Assembly: GCA_038232455.1 (NCBI GenBank)
Contig: JBBSHU010000011.1
Location: 1 to 41,643, forward strand
DNA: 41,643 nt
Direction: 5' to 3'
Source of the DNA: DATAQC01 sp038232455
GTDB taxonomy: Bacteria; Actinomycetota; Acidimicrobiia; Acidimicrobiales; AC-14
Notes under the pieces: generated by a model
The model's database searches: none
What the model was told of the DNA's origin: nothing
What the model saw: only the letters and a program-made list of their open reading frames with translations
Shown here: piece after piece, positions 1 to 8,720 of the stretch
Position numbering within the stretch: the stretch's first letter is position 1
How the letters are laid out: each line of letters begins with the position of its first letter
Translations under genes and position numbers: made by a program

Positions 1-192
1 GATGGAGTTCCCGACGGCCGAGAACTTGGTGGCGGCCTTGCCACCCAGGAAGGTCAAGGCGACCACGCAGAACACGGCGATGAGGGCCAGCAGCAGGGCG
101 TACTCCACCAGGGCCGCTCCACGCTCAGTGGTGCCGAAGCGGGCACGCACCCACGGCGCCACCCAGTTCTGGAAGTACTTGACCATGTCCAT
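1..192 (-). CDS. flp: Flp-type pilin, 3' end off the window
   Basis: This is the N-terminal 64 codons of a Flp/Tad type IVb pilin subunit, exported through the inner membrane and polymerised by the Tad machine encoded just upstream on the same strand. The ATG at 192 is preceded by a clear AGAAGGAG ribosome site. The protein opens with a basic stretch, then the class III leader junction TERG/AALVEYALLL with the conserved Glu of the EY motif, then one hydrophobic helix and a KFSAVGNSI tail. It closely resembles the second pilin at 298-501, so the two are paralogues. The stop codon lies beyond the left edge. The 105-base gap between the two pilins holds a possible -10 (TACATT on the minus strand, near 207-212), so this pilin may also have its own promoter. 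The family call is secure; the exact length is not visible. Confidence 0.86.
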   Translation of the reverse strand, partial: MDMVKYFQNWVAPWVRARFGTTERGAALVEYALLLALIAVFCVVALTFLGGKAATKFSAVGNSI

Positions 193-297
193 TTCCTTCT
201 CCTTCTGAAATGTATCCCGTTTAGCTTAGATGAGTGATCGGCGACGGACGGAGAAAGCTGAATGGGGTGATCGACTTATTGGCCCCGACGGGTCCGC

Positions 298-501
298 TCA
301 ACTTGCAGCGACGGACTGCCCGATTTTCGAGAATTTGTCGGCCGTCTGGGTGCCTAGGAAGCCGACGGCGAGCATGCAGAAAACGGCGATGAGCACCAGG
401 AGTAGCGCGTATTCGACCAGGGCGGCTCCCCGTTCGTTCTGCCGGACTCGCACCAGCGACAGGGAGGCCACCTGTCGGTGCCCGTATGCGATCACAACCA
501 T
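298..501 (-). CDS. flp: Flp-type pilin
   Basis: A 67-residue Flp pilin prepeptide. A leader of about 25 residues ends at NERG, followed by AALVEYALLL, the prepilin-peptidase recognition and N-methylation region with the conserved Glu, then a single hydrophobic helix and a short polar tail (KFSKIGQSVAAS). The prepilin should be cut after the Gly and built into the Tad pilus by TadA, TadB and TadC. The ATG at 501 has a weak GAAAGG upstream. No prepilin peptidase (TadV/CpaA) lies in this window, so cleavage depends on a gene elsewhere. The 121-base gap from the response-regulator stop could hold a separate promoter, which is usual for highly expressed pilin genes. Confidence 0.88.
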   Translation of the reverse strand: MVVIAYGHRQVASLSLVRVRQNERGAALVEYALLLVLIAVFCMLAVGFLGTQTADKFSKIGQSVAAS

Positions 502-622
502 GAAGATGCCTTTCGGGTTGTGCCGGCCACTGGTTCGGGCCCGCCGGGCTGGGTCAAGAGACGTATCGGCACCTACACAGAAAAGGTTGAACGCCCGAAG
601 TCGTCATCGTGCCGGCCGCATC

Positions 623-1300
623 TCAGTCAAGGCGGATGATGCCCATACGGACGGCCCGCAGGACAGCCTGGGTCCGGTCGCGTGCATCGAGTTTCCCGTA
701 GATCGAGCCCAGGTGGTTCTTCACCGTCTTCGAGCTGATGAACAGCTGGGCGGCCACCTCGGGGATGGAGAGGCCGTCGGCGACGAGTTGCAAAACCTCC
801 TCTTCCCTCGGGCTGATCACCGCCTCGTCCGCCTGGGCGGGGGAGCTGCGGTGGACCTCGGCGAGCATGGACGAGGCCAGCTCGCTCGACAAGGTGCCGC
901 CGCCGTCGGCGGCCATGCGGACGGCCTCGACAATTTCTTCGGTGGAGCAGTCCTTCACCAGGTACCCGACGGCGCCGGCCTGAATGGCCCGGGCCATGAC
1001 GTCGCTTTCTCCGTGCATTGTGAGCATGACGACGCGCGTCCGAGGGTTCTTCTCGTGTATCAAGCGCGTCGCCTCGATGCCGTCGAGCAATGGCATGGTG
1101 ACGTCCATGAGCACCACGTCGGGGTGCAGGGCGTTGACAAGGCGAGCTGCCTCCTCTCCGTTGCCGGCTTCGCCCACAACCTCGAAGCCGGCGTCCTCCA
1201 TCGCCAACCGGAGCCCGTCCCGAAGCATGCGGTGGTCATCCGCGAGGAATACGCGGATGCGGTCGCCATCGTCGCCGGTTTCGTTGATTGACCAATTCAT
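623..1300 (-). CDS. NarL/FixJ-family response regulator
   Basis: A 225-residue response regulator. The receiver domain (residues about 14-130) has the acidic pair D21-D22 (ADDH), phospho-acceptor D66 in VLMDVTMP, T94 and K116 (LVKD). A LuxR-type helix-turn-helix occupies about 162-225 (SPREEEVLQLVADGLSI, then SSKTVKNHL). The ATG at 1300 is chosen because AGGAG lies nine bases upstream and the receiver begins right after it; a longer in-frame extension to 1633 has no homologous character and overlaps the kinase. It follows the cognate kinase gene by 68 bases on the same strand and is the natural phosphorylation partner. Its position at the end of the tad string suggests that it controls pilus or pilin expression; that is inference. 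Confidence 0.95.
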   Translation of the reverse strand: MNWSINETGDDGDRIRVFLADDHRMLRDGLRLAMEDAGFEVVGEAGNGEEAARLVNALHPDVVLMDVTMPLLDGIEATRLIHEKNPRTRVVMLTMHGESDVMARAIQAGAVGYLVKDCSTEEIVEAVRMAADGGGTLSSELASSMLAEVHRSSPAQADEAVISPREEEVLQLVADGLSIPEVAAQLFISSKTVKNHLGSIYGKLDARDRTQAVLRAVRMGIIRLD

Positions 1301-1368
1301 CGGCGATGGCTCCTGGGAATGCCCGGGCCCGAGCGGGCTTCTGGATCCACGCAGCGGGCTGACGGTGG

Positions 1369-3117
1369 TCATGCGGCGACCAACTGGCAACGTACTGTCG
1401 TTCCCCCGGGCCCGGAGACAATGTCGAGCCGGGCGCCGATCGCGTCGGCCCGCTCCCGCATGCCCATGAGCCCGTACGAGTCCGTCCGCCCGTCCTGCTC
1501 GACGACGAAACCCGTCCCGTCGTCGGTGACCTCCAGGACGGCCTCGGTCTCGTCGCGGTGCCAGTGGACCCCGACGGATCGGGCCGACGCATGATGGGCG
1601 GCGTTGGTGACAGCCTCGTGGGCGATGCGCCAAAGCTCACGTTCCTGGAGGAGCGGCAGGCGTTCGGTCTCGTCATGGGCGAAGGACACGCCCAGACCGC
1701 TTCGGGCCCGGACCCGGGCCAGGAAGGACTCCAGGGTCTCGACCAGGCCTTGTTGGTCGGAGACGTCGGTGCGGAGGTCCGAAAGGGTGGCCCGAACGTC
1801 GCCGAGCACCTCACGGACCTCGCCCCGCAGGCGGACGAGGTCGGTCTCGAGCGGCTGCCCCCGGACCTTCCCCGAGAGCCGGTCGAGACCGAACGCCACG
1901 GAGGCGAGGGACTGGCCGACCCGGTCGTGCATGTCGCGGGCGATGCGCACCCTCTCTTCATCAGCACCGATGGTGCGCAGGCGGGCGAACCAGCGGGCGT
2001 TGTCGATGGCCAGAGCCGCCGTCTCGAGGAAGCCATCGAGGAGCTGGAGCTCTCGGCGGCCGTACTGCCCGGGCTCGTGGTGCGCGAGGGCGACCAGTCC
2101 GATGAGGCGGCCGCGCGCGCGCAGTGGCGCGTAGAGCCCGGACCACGACAGCAGGTCGATACCGACGCCCTGGCCCTCACCGAGTACGAGCACGAGAGAG
2201 GCCACGCTGCTCTGAGTCGCGTCGCGTAGGGGACCGGGAAGGTCGTCGTCGCTCAGCGAAGGAGCCAGACGGCTGCCATCTCCGACGACCACGTTCCAAC
2301 GCGAGGTGGCATCGTCCCGCAGCAGCACGACGACGACGTCGCAGTCGACGAGGGACCGGAGACGGGCGCCCGTCGACGCCAGTACCTCGTTGAGATTGAG
2401 GCTGGCGGGCAGCGATTGAGCGAGTTGATGGAGCGATACGAGGAGGTCGTTGGCCTCGGACAGGCGGTCCATTCGGTCGAGCGTTCGCGAATGGCGCTCC
2501 TCGGCCTCGCCGAACATGCGTCGGGCGTAGCCGGCCAAGACCGCCAGGAGCACGAACTCCGCCGCCCATTGGCCCGTGGCCTTGATGGCGGCCATGGGCG
2601 GACCGGCGATGACGTCGGGGATGGCGACGACGATCACGGCCGCCGACGCCGCACGAATCGCTGCGCCAAATCCGCCGTGAAAACCGATCCCGATCACCGG
2701 GGTGACCAGGCAGAACACGAAGGGCGAGCTCCACGACCCCGTGGTGGCCACCGCGGCCACGACGAGGCCCAGTTCGCCCAACAGCAACGACCACGAGACC
2801 GGCTGTTGCGTCGCCGGTTGGTGGCCGGCGGCGGGGTGCAAGGGGTTCCGGCGCGATTGACGGAAGGTCCTCCAGCCCGCGTAACCGAGGAGGACGGCGC
2901 CCCAGGCGAGGTATATGCGGACAGGCCCGCTGGTGATGACGGCGAGAACGAGTCCCACAGTGAGCGAGCCCCAGCGAACTCCGGAGACGAGCGACGAGCC
3001 CGCACTGAGGGGGCGGGCCGTCCAGGGGTCGATGACCCTCGGGGAAGGCTCGCGGGGAGTCGCCGAGAGAGTCGGTGGCCGGTCGGCCTGCCTATCGGCC
3101 GTGGCTCGCCTGCTCAT
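1369..3117 (-). CDS. Membrane sensor histidine kinase, NarL-partner type (HisKA_3)
   Basis: A 582-residue sensor kinase. Residues about 45-200 hold five or six hydrophobic segments, about 225-375 look like a GAF domain, and the dimerisation/phosphotransfer helix carries H397 in RDMHDRVGQSLASV. The HATPase part has EAVTNAAHHA (501-510), DDGTGF (532-537) and GLMGMRERA (549-557). All key residues are present, so it should be active. The ATG at 3117 is one base past the tadC stop with no ribosome site of its own, so it is probably translationally coupled to tadC. That makes it part of the pilus operon rather than a neighbouring unit. The ligand sensed is unknown; the membrane domain is not a type I recognise. 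Confidence 0.93.
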   Translation of the reverse strand: MSRRATADRQADRPPTLSATPREPSPRVIDPWTARPLSAGSSLVSGVRWGSLTVGLVLAVITSGPVRIYLAWGAVLLGYAGWRTFRQSRRNPLHPAAGHQPATQQPVSWSLLLGELGLVVAAVATTGSWSSPFVFCLVTPVIGIGFHGGFGAAIRAASAAVIVVAIPDVIAGPPMAAIKATGQWAAEFVLLAVLAGYARRMFGEAEERHSRTLDRMDRLSEANDLLVSLHQLAQSLPASLNLNEVLASTGARLRSLVDCDVVVVLLRDDATSRWNVVVGDGSRLAPSLSDDDLPGPLRDATQSSVASLVLVLGEGQGVGIDLLSWSGLYAPLRARGRLIGLVALAHHEPGQYGRRELQLLDGFLETAALAIDNARWFARLRTIGADEERVRIARDMHDRVGQSLASVAFGLDRLSGKVRGQPLETDLVRLRGEVREVLGDVRATLSDLRTDVSDQQGLVETLESFLARVRARSGLGVSFAHDETERLPLLQERELWRIAHEAVTNAAHHASARSVGVHWHRDETEAVLEVTDDGTGFVVEQDGRTDSYGLMGMRERADAIGARLDIVSGPGGTTVRCQLVAA

Positions 3118-3118
3118 T

Positions 3119-4051
3119 TCAGCCGAGGGACTTCATGATCCCAGACGCACCGGGACCGATGATTACCACCATGATGGACGGGAAGATGAACGCCATGAGC
3201 GGAAAGAGGATCTTCACCGGCAGCTTGGCCGCCTTCTCCCTTGCCCACTGGCGGCGCTTGGCTCGCATCTCGACGGCCTGGGTGCGCAGGACCCGGCCCA
3301 CGGGGATGCCGAGGGCGTCGGCCTGCAGGATGGCCAGCACGAAGTTCGAGAGTTCGGGAACCTGCGTACGGCGCTTCAGGTTCTGAAAGGCGTCCTTGCG
3401 CGGGAGGCCCAGCTCCATCTCACGGAGGGTTCGTGAGAACTCCTCGGCCAGAGGTGAGGCGAAGTGCTGGCAGACAATGTCGAGCGCCCCTTCGAAACCC
3501 ATACCCGCTTCCACGGAGATGGCCAGCAGGTCGAGTGTGTCGGGGAGGTCCTTGCGAATGGCCATCTTGCGGGCATTGACCTTGCGGCTGAGCCACGACT
3601 CCGGCCCGATCACGCCGATCGTCGGTATCAGGACCAGGGAGATGAGGGCCCACTTGGGGGCAGGGTGGGCGAGGACGATGTAGGCGACGGCGAGCAGGGT
3701 GAACAGCACTCCACTCATCACCTGACCTACCACGAACTCCTCGGAGCGCAGGGTCGACGACAGGCCGGCGACAAGGATCTTCTTGTGGACGTTGTCGAGG
3801 TAGCCACTGGGCGTTAGGCGGGTGAGCGATCCCCAGATCCCGGTGGTCATGGGTCGCACGACGCGGATGAGGAAAGGCTCGGAGAGCCGCCTCTCGAACT
3901 CGTCGGTGGGAAGCTGGTCACCCTCGTCGAGGTCGTGGAGGTACTGCTCGACGCCGCCTGCCGTCCGGCGGGCCATCACGGTCCCGGCAGCGATGGCGGC
4001 AGCGCCGCCGAGCGCGGCGGTGAGAGTCAGAAACAGAACCAATGAGCTCAC
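3119..4051 (-). CDS. tadC: Tad pilus inner-membrane platform protein TadC
   Basis: A 310-residue type II secretion F-domain protein, the second of the paired inner-membrane platform subunits of the Tad pilus. An N-terminal hydrophobic helix is followed by further membrane segments near the middle, then the cytoplasmic T2SF region (RKDLPDTLDLLAISVEAGMG) and a C-terminal membrane hairpin (KILFPLMAFIFPSIMVVII). The GTG start at 4051 lies one base beyond the tadB stop with GAGG just upstream, which fits coupled translation. The histidine kinase follows after one base. Order and lengths match the usual tadA-tadB-tadC set. Confidence 0.95.
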   Translation of the reverse strand: MSSLVLFLTLTAALGGAAAIAAGTVMARRTAGGVEQYLHDLDEGDQLPTDEFERRLSEPFLIRVVRPMTTGIWGSLTRLTPSGYLDNVHKKILVAGLSSTLRSEEFVVGQVMSGVLFTLLAVAYIVLAHPAPKWALISLVLIPTIGVIGPESWLSRKVNARKMAIRKDLPDTLDLLAISVEAGMGFEGALDIVCQHFASPLAEEFSRTLREMELGLPRKDAFQNLKRRTQVPELSNFVLAILQADALGIPVGRVLRTQAVEMRAKRRQWAREKAAKLPVKILFPLMAFIFPSIMVVIIGPGASGIMKSLG

Positions 4052-4052
4052 G

Positions 4053-5015
4053 TCACACCTCGATCTTGACCATGCGGAAGATGATGTAGGTACCGAGCGC
4101 CACCGATGCTCCGGTGGCGAGCAGGACGATCAGCCCAACCCCCTGCAACATGGGAGCGAAGTACTTGGGGTTGGTAATCTGCATCATGAGCATCAGCCCA
4201 GGAGCCAGCACGGCGAGGGTGTAGGCCGATATCCGGCCCTCGGCGGAGAGCACCTGGACCTCTCGCCGGACTTCCTGGCGAGCCCGTATGAATTCGGCGA
4301 GCGTGTGGAGGATGTCGGCCAGCTTGCCGCCCACCGTCTGTTGAATGCGGATGGCCTGAACAATCCAGTCGACGTCACGGATCTCGAGCCGGGCGGCCAT
4401 GCGCCCGAGGGCGTCGACCACCGGGTCGCCGAGGCGGGTCTCGGACACCACCCGGCTGAACTCCTCGGAGAGCGGGGGTTCGGACTCCTCGCACATCATC
4501 TGGATGGCTCGCAAGAAGGTGTGGCCGGCGGTGAGCGAGGAGGCGATCAGGCTGAGCGCGTCGGGGAGTTGGGCCTCGAACGCCTTCCGACGCTTCGAGA
4601 TCCGCGTCCGCACCGCAGCGCTGGCTGCCAACGGGCCGAGGGCCAGGGCGAGAAGCGGGAACAACCATGACGAGGTGATGCCGTAGAGGAATGCCGCCAC
4701 CGCCAGTGTGGCGGCGCCGGAGATGACCACGTATTCACCCGGCTTGACGGGGATCCGAGCCTTCTCCAACGAAACCGCCAGGGATCCCTTCTGATCCAAC
4801 TGGTTGACCACCCGCGAAGCCAGGCCGATAGTGCCCTCGACCAACGGGCTGTAGCCCTCCGTCACGGCGGCCACGGGCACGTCACGCTCCCCGAAGGGAA
4901 GGTCGAGGATCTCGGCCAGGGAGTGCTCACGCTCTTTCGCCCGCCAGAGCATGCCGCCGGCAACGAGGGCGAGGCCCAGGCCGACGCCGATTACGGCCAG
5001 CACTGTGAGGTTCAT
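4053..5015 (-). CDS. tadB: Tad pilus inner-membrane platform protein TadB
   Basis: A 320-residue T2SF-domain membrane protein. One N-terminal anchor helix precedes a soluble segment, two close membrane helices (near residues 90-130), the T2SF domain (AQLPDALSLIASSLTAGHTF) and two C-terminal helices. It should pair with TadC and with the TadA ATPase to extract and assemble Flp subunits. The ATG at 5015 is preceded by AGGAG at the end of tadA; the tadA stop is 14 bases upstream. Family assignment is firm from domain, size and context. Confidence 0.95.
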   Translation of the reverse strand: MNLTVLAVIGVGLGLALVAGGMLWRAKEREHSLAEILDLPFGERDVPVAAVTEGYSPLVEGTIGLASRVVNQLDQKGSLAVSLEKARIPVKPGEYVVISGAATLAVAAFLYGITSSWLFPLLALALGPLAASAAVRTRISKRRKAFEAQLPDALSLIASSLTAGHTFLRAIQMMCEESEPPLSEEFSRVVSETRLGDPVVDALGRMAARLEIRDVDWIVQAIRIQQTVGGKLADILHTLAEFIRARQEVRREVQVLSAEGRISAYTLAVLAPGLMLMMQITNPKYFAPMLQGVGLIVLLATGASVALGTYIIFRMVKIEV

Positions 5016-5029
5016 GATGTCCGACTCTC

Positions 5030-6532
5030 CTATCGGGCCCGCTCGGCGCGGGCGAGGGTGGCCACCTCGGGAACCTGCCGGTTCCGTCCCCGGCCGTTCA
5101 CCGGGACCGGAGCGGGCAGAGGCGTCGAACGGAATGCCTTTGCCGGCACGTCGACCCCGTTCTCCTTCAGCTTGTCGAGGAACTTCGGGCGCAGGCCGGT
5201 GGCCACCAGCTCCCCCTTGGCGGTGTTGGTGATGGGCTCTCCGATCTGGCGGGGGAACATCCGGTACTTGAAGATGTCCTGGAGAAGGATGGTGTCGCCC
5301 TCCATGCCCTGCAGCTCGGTCACCGACGTGACCACGCGCCGGCCGTCGGGCATGCGGTCGAGATGCATGATCAAGTCGATGGCGGCGCTGATCTGTTCCC
5401 GGATGGCCCGAACCGGCAAGTCGAAGCCCGCCATCAGGACCATGGTCTCGAGGCGGCTGAGGCCGTCTCGGGGGCTGTTGCAGTGAACGGTTGTCATGGA
5501 TCCTTCGTGGCCGGTGTTCATGGCCAGGAGCATGTCGAGGGCCTCCCCGCCGCGGACCTCACCCACCAGGATGCGGTCCGGTCGCATACGCAAGGCATTT
5601 CGGACCAGGTCCCGGATCCGCACCTCCCCTGCACCCTCGGAGTTCGGGGGCCGGGCTTCGAGGCTCACGACGTGGGGCTGCTGGAGCTGGAGCTCGGCCG
5701 CATCTTCGATGGTGACGATGCGCTCACCGTCGGGGATGAACGACGAGAGCACGTTGAGGTTGGTGGTCTTGCCTGTGCCGGTACCACCCGAAACGAGGAT
5801 GCTGAGCTTGCCCCGAACGCACGCCTCCATCACCGTGGCCAGATCGAGGGTGAAGGTCCCGAAGTTGATGAGGTCCTTCACCTGGTACGGGTCGGCGGCG
5901 AACTTCCTGATGGTAAGCACTGGCCCGTGGATGGCCAACGGAGGAATGACGGCGTTGACACGGGAGCCGTCGGGGAGGCGGGCGTCGACCATGGGGGAGG
6001 ACTCGTCCACCCGGCGACCGACCGCAGCGACGATCTTCTCGATCACGCTGCGGTACTGGCTGTCGTCGGTGAACGACGCCCCGGTGTGGGTGAGCCTGCC
6101 TTCTCGCTCGACCCAGATGTCGTCGTAGGAGTTGCACATCACCTCGGTCACGCTGTTGTCGGCGAGCAGGGGATCGAGCGGGCCGTATCCGAGGGTGTCC
6201 TGGATCATCTCCTCGAGGAACGCCTTGCGCTCCCGGGGTGACACCTTCACGTCCTCCCGCTTGAGGATGCCGTCGAGCGCTGATCGAACCTCGGTGGCCA
6301 GGGCGTCAGCCGACAAGCCGCTCGACTTGGGCGCGACCTCGGTCAGCACCAGTTCACGGACCGTTCGCTTGTTGGCGGCCCACGACGACGAGGCCGTCGC
6401 CGATCGTTTCGTGGCCGGGTCCGATGTCCTGACCCGCCGGCGGGCCACCTCGACGACGGCATTGGTGGACGAAGCGGCTGCGTCCCGGTGGTCCTTGGCC
6501 TCGAGGGCGGCCAGCTTGTCTGAGAGGTTCAC
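5030..6532 (-). CDS. tadA: Tad pilus assembly ATPase TadA/CpaF
   Basis: A 500-residue secretion ATPase that powers pilus polymerisation on the cytoplasmic face. The N-terminal 80 residues are variable; the CpaF region begins near residue 85. Walker A is GGTGTGKTT (249-257), the acidic IEDAAELQL follows, and Walker B is RILVGEVRG (320-328), with the His-containing GHEGSMTTVH downstream. The GTG at 6532 is favoured by AGGAAAGG immediately upstream and by the 12-base gap to cpaE. The C-terminal 60 residues are a Pro/Arg-rich tail beyond the usual core. All catalytic motifs are intact. Confidence 0.97.
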   Translation of the reverse strand: MNLSDKLAALEAKDHRDAAASSTNAVVEVARRRVRTSDPATKRSATASSSWAANKRTVRELVLTEVAPKSSGLSADALATEVRSALDGILKREDVKVSPRERKAFLEEMIQDTLGYGPLDPLLADNSVTEVMCNSYDDIWVEREGRLTHTGASFTDDSQYRSVIEKIVAAVGRRVDESSPMVDARLPDGSRVNAVIPPLAIHGPVLTIRKFAADPYQVKDLINFGTFTLDLATVMEACVRGKLSILVSGGTGTGKTTNLNVLSSFIPDGERIVTIEDAAELQLQQPHVVSLEARPPNSEGAGEVRIRDLVRNALRMRPDRILVGEVRGGEALDMLLAMNTGHEGSMTTVHCNSPRDGLSRLETMVLMAGFDLPVRAIREQISAAIDLIMHLDRMPDGRRVVTSVTELQGMEGDTILLQDIFKYRMFPRQIGEPITNTAKGELVATGLRPKFLDKLKENGVDVPAKAFRSTPLPAPVPVNGRGRNRQVPEVATLARAERAR

Positions 6533-6544
6533 GGTGGTCCTTTC

Positions 6545-7810
6545 CTACGAGGCGTTGGCGTGAGCGTGTGAACGGAACATGCGGGAGAACAGGCTCCGCC
6601 GGTCGGCTTTTGCGGCTGGCTCGCCGATGCGGAAGCGGGCATCCTCGGGGAGGATCGGAGCCAGGCCGGTCTGGATCCGATGACTGACCTCGGACCCGGG
6701 CGAGAAGGCCAGGATTGGCGTGCCGACGTTCACCGACTTGCTGACCTCTCGGGCGTACGGCAACACGGCCTGGAAACCCTGAGGGAAGAGCCGGGTCACC
6801 TGGTCGATGTCGAGGCCCACATCCCGCTCGGCCTTGTTCAATATGAGCTGCACGTTCTCGGCCGGCATCTTCAACTTCTCGAGGGTGTTGAGGAAGACGC
6901 CCATGTTCCGCACGCTGGGCAGGTCGAGGGTGGCCATGACGTACAGGTGATCCGACAGATCGAAGGCCGCCAGCACGATCTCGGTAAGCGCCGAGGGTGT
7001 GTCGACGATGACGTAGTCGAACTTCTCCCTGAGCATCTCGATGATCTTGGTGACGTCGGGTGGATGAATCCGATCGGCATCGGATGGGTCTTTGGGGGCG
7101 GCGAGGATCTGCACGCCCGTGTCGTGGGTGACGAGGTACTCCTCGAGCTGCGAGGGAAGGTCGCCTTCCTCGGCCTCATCGCGTTGTAGGACATCGAAGA
7201 TGGTGTACCGGGGTCGCAGGCGCAGCGACGTCGAGACCTCTCCGAACTGAAGATCGAGGTCGACGATGCACACGCTACGCCCGGTGTGATGGTGCAGGAA
7301 GTACGCCAGATTGGTTGCGAAGAACGTCTTCCCGCAGCCACCGGTGGCCGACCCGACGGTGAACACGGTGCCCAGGCGGGCGGGGGCCACGGGTTGGTCG
7401 AACGATGCCACGGGCGCCAACTTGGGTCGCTGGTGGCCCACTTCGATGGCCCGCTCCAGGGCATCGCGCAGCACCCGTTCGGTGACCGGTAGCTGGAGCA
7501 GGTCAATGGCACCCGCCCTGATGATGTCCCGGAGCTGGGCGTCGGGCCGATTCGAGAACGCCAGCACCACACTCATGGCCGGTAGCTCGTCATGGATGAT
7601 CTGGAGCCGGGACAGTCCGGCCTTGGTGCCCAGGCTCGGGCCGGCGATCAGCACGTCGAACGGACCGTCCTCGGTGAGGGTCTCTCCGACCGTTCCCACC
7701 CGCTCGCAGGACACCACTTCGGGGCGGGGCCGGAGCTCACCGGCGATCTCGGTCACCTGCCGGAGCAGCTCGTTGCCGCGGTCGAGGACGAGGATTTTCG
7801 GATTGCGCAC
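6545..7810 (-). CDS. cpaE: CpaE/TadZ-like pilus localisation ATPase with degenerate receiver domain
   Basis: A 421-residue protein with an N-terminal receiver-like domain (about 1-125) and a ParA/MinD-type ATPase domain (about 146-390). In the receiver the phospho-acceptor Asp position reads FDVLIAGPSL, so the Asp is Gly and phosphorylation there is unlikely. The deviant Walker A is SATGGCGKTFFATNLA with K161, but the signature first Lys of classical ParA is a Thr, as often in TadZ/CpaE proteins. VDLDLQFG follows. TadZ/CpaE proteins place the Tad machine in the cell. The GTG at 7810 has AGGAG about eight bases upstream; cpaB ends nine bases before it. Confidence 0.93.
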   Translation of the reverse strand: MRNPKILVLDRGNELLRQVTEIAGELRPRPEVVSCERVGTVGETLTEDGPFDVLIAGPSLGTKAGLSRLQIIHDELPAMSVVLAFSNRPDAQLRDIIRAGAIDLLQLPVTERVLRDALERAIEVGHQRPKLAPVASFDQPVAPARLGTVFTVGSATGGCGKTFFATNLAYFLHHHTGRSVCIVDLDLQFGEVSTSLRLRPRYTIFDVLQRDEAEEGDLPSQLEEYLVTHDTGVQILAAPKDPSDADRIHPPDVTKIIEMLREKFDYVIVDTPSALTEIVLAAFDLSDHLYVMATLDLPSVRNMGVFLNTLEKLKMPAENVQLILNKAERDVGLDIDQVTRLFPQGFQAVLPYAREVSKSVNVGTPILAFSPGSEVSHRIQTGLAPILPEDARFRIGEPAAKADRRSLFSRMFRSHAHANAS

Positions 7811-7819
7811 GTCAGGCTC

Positions 7820-8548
7820 CTAGGAAAGTTGCTTGAGGGCGTCGGCGGCGCTACTGCCGGGGGTGGGCCCCACGGCGGCGGCATCCTTGGACACGAGCGA
7901 GAAGTAGAGGGCGTCGAAGCTGGTGAAGTACACGAGGCGTTCCGCTTCGGGTGCCGTCACCGCCACGAGGTAGGTCGGGTTGGTCGATGCGGCTGCCGCC
8001 GCAGTGGCCACGGTGCCGGCTGGGCCGGCGCTCAGGACCTCGGTGTTCTGCATGATCAACTTGGCCGAGGGGGACCCCGGACCTTCCTTGAGCACCCCGA
8101 AGATGTCGATGTGGTCTCCTGTGCCGACGAAGCCAGCTGCGCCCGGAGCGGGCTGCATCGCCAGGGCCAGCGCCATCTTGCCGTCGGGGATCTTCACCGA
8201 TCCGAGAGTTGTCTTGGGGGCGGTGAACTGGCTGCCAGTGATGACCGTGCCCGACGAGATGACTCCCAGCGCCGACTTGCCGGCGAGGGCGGACTGGTCG
8301 CTCAGGGCGCCGGCGGGCTTCGCCGACGCGGACACGGAGCGCGTCTTGACGTACCCCTGCTCGATCGCCTGAGCCCCGGTGGTCCCCGACGGAATGTCCT
8401 TGGTTGCGTAGAGGACCGTCGATCCAGTCGGTGCCGCCGACTTGCTCCCGCCCCCGCTGCCGTTGCGGACGACGAAGAACGTCGCTCCCGCCCCGATCAC
8501 GAAGACCGCCAGGCCGATGGTCACTATGAGGTTGGAGCGCTTTCCCAT
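7820..8548 (-). CDS. cpaB: Flp pilus assembly protein CpaB/RcpC (SAF domain)
   Basis: A 242-residue protein with an N-terminal signal anchor (about 8-28, LIVTIGLAVFVIGAG), then a SAF-type domain (VLYATKDIPSGTTG through GTVITGSQF) and the RcpC/CpaB C-terminal domain. It lies outside the membrane; in diderms it helps the secretin, but no secretin is visible here, as expected for a monoderm. It is the first gene of the minus-strand tad string. The ATG at 8548 is preceded by GGGAG. The 172-base divergent gap to tadE should hold the operon promoter. Confidence 0.9.
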   Translation of the reverse strand: MGKRSNLIVTIGLAVFVIGAGATFFVVRNGSGGGSKSAAPTGSTVLYATKDIPSGTTGAQAIEQGYVKTRSVSASAKPAGALSDQSALAGKSALGVISSGTVITGSQFTAPKTTLGSVKIPDGKMALALAMQPAPGAAGFVGTGDHIDIFGVLKEGPGSPSAKLIMQNTEVLSAGPAGTVATAAAAASTNPTYLVAVTAPEAERLVYFTSFDALYFSLVSKDAAAVGPTPGSSAADALKQLS

Positions 8549-8720
8549 GTTGTCTCCCGGATGGTCGTGCCGCCCGCCACTTCGAAGGGCAGCTTGCTCC
8601 CGGTGCTATCGGTGGCTTCGCAGGCCACCTGTAGTCCCGAATGCCGATGACTGGGCCTAAAGACCTATGTCGCCCCGACCGATACCGAACTCGATGATTC
8701 CCGCGCACTGGAGCGACTGA
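8549..8720. promoter_or_regulatory. Divergent control region between cpaB and tadE, with possible leader hairpins
   Basis: This 172-base gap separates the two divergent halves of the pilus locus. On the minus-strand transcript, two hairpins could form in the cpaB leader: GGTGGC/GCCACC with a seven-base loop (8611-8629), and a bulged GGGAGC/GCTGCCC hairpin (8588-8602). For tadE a GGAG ribosome site lies near 8710. I could not pick out convincing -35/-10 pairs. The hairpins do not match a riboswitch class I can name. Confidence 0.4.

Noticed and set aside
8584..8640. c-di-GMP-I riboswitch before cpaB
   Set aside because: Only a short stretch resembles the consensus; the GCAAACC segment and the tetraloop-receptor layout are absent.
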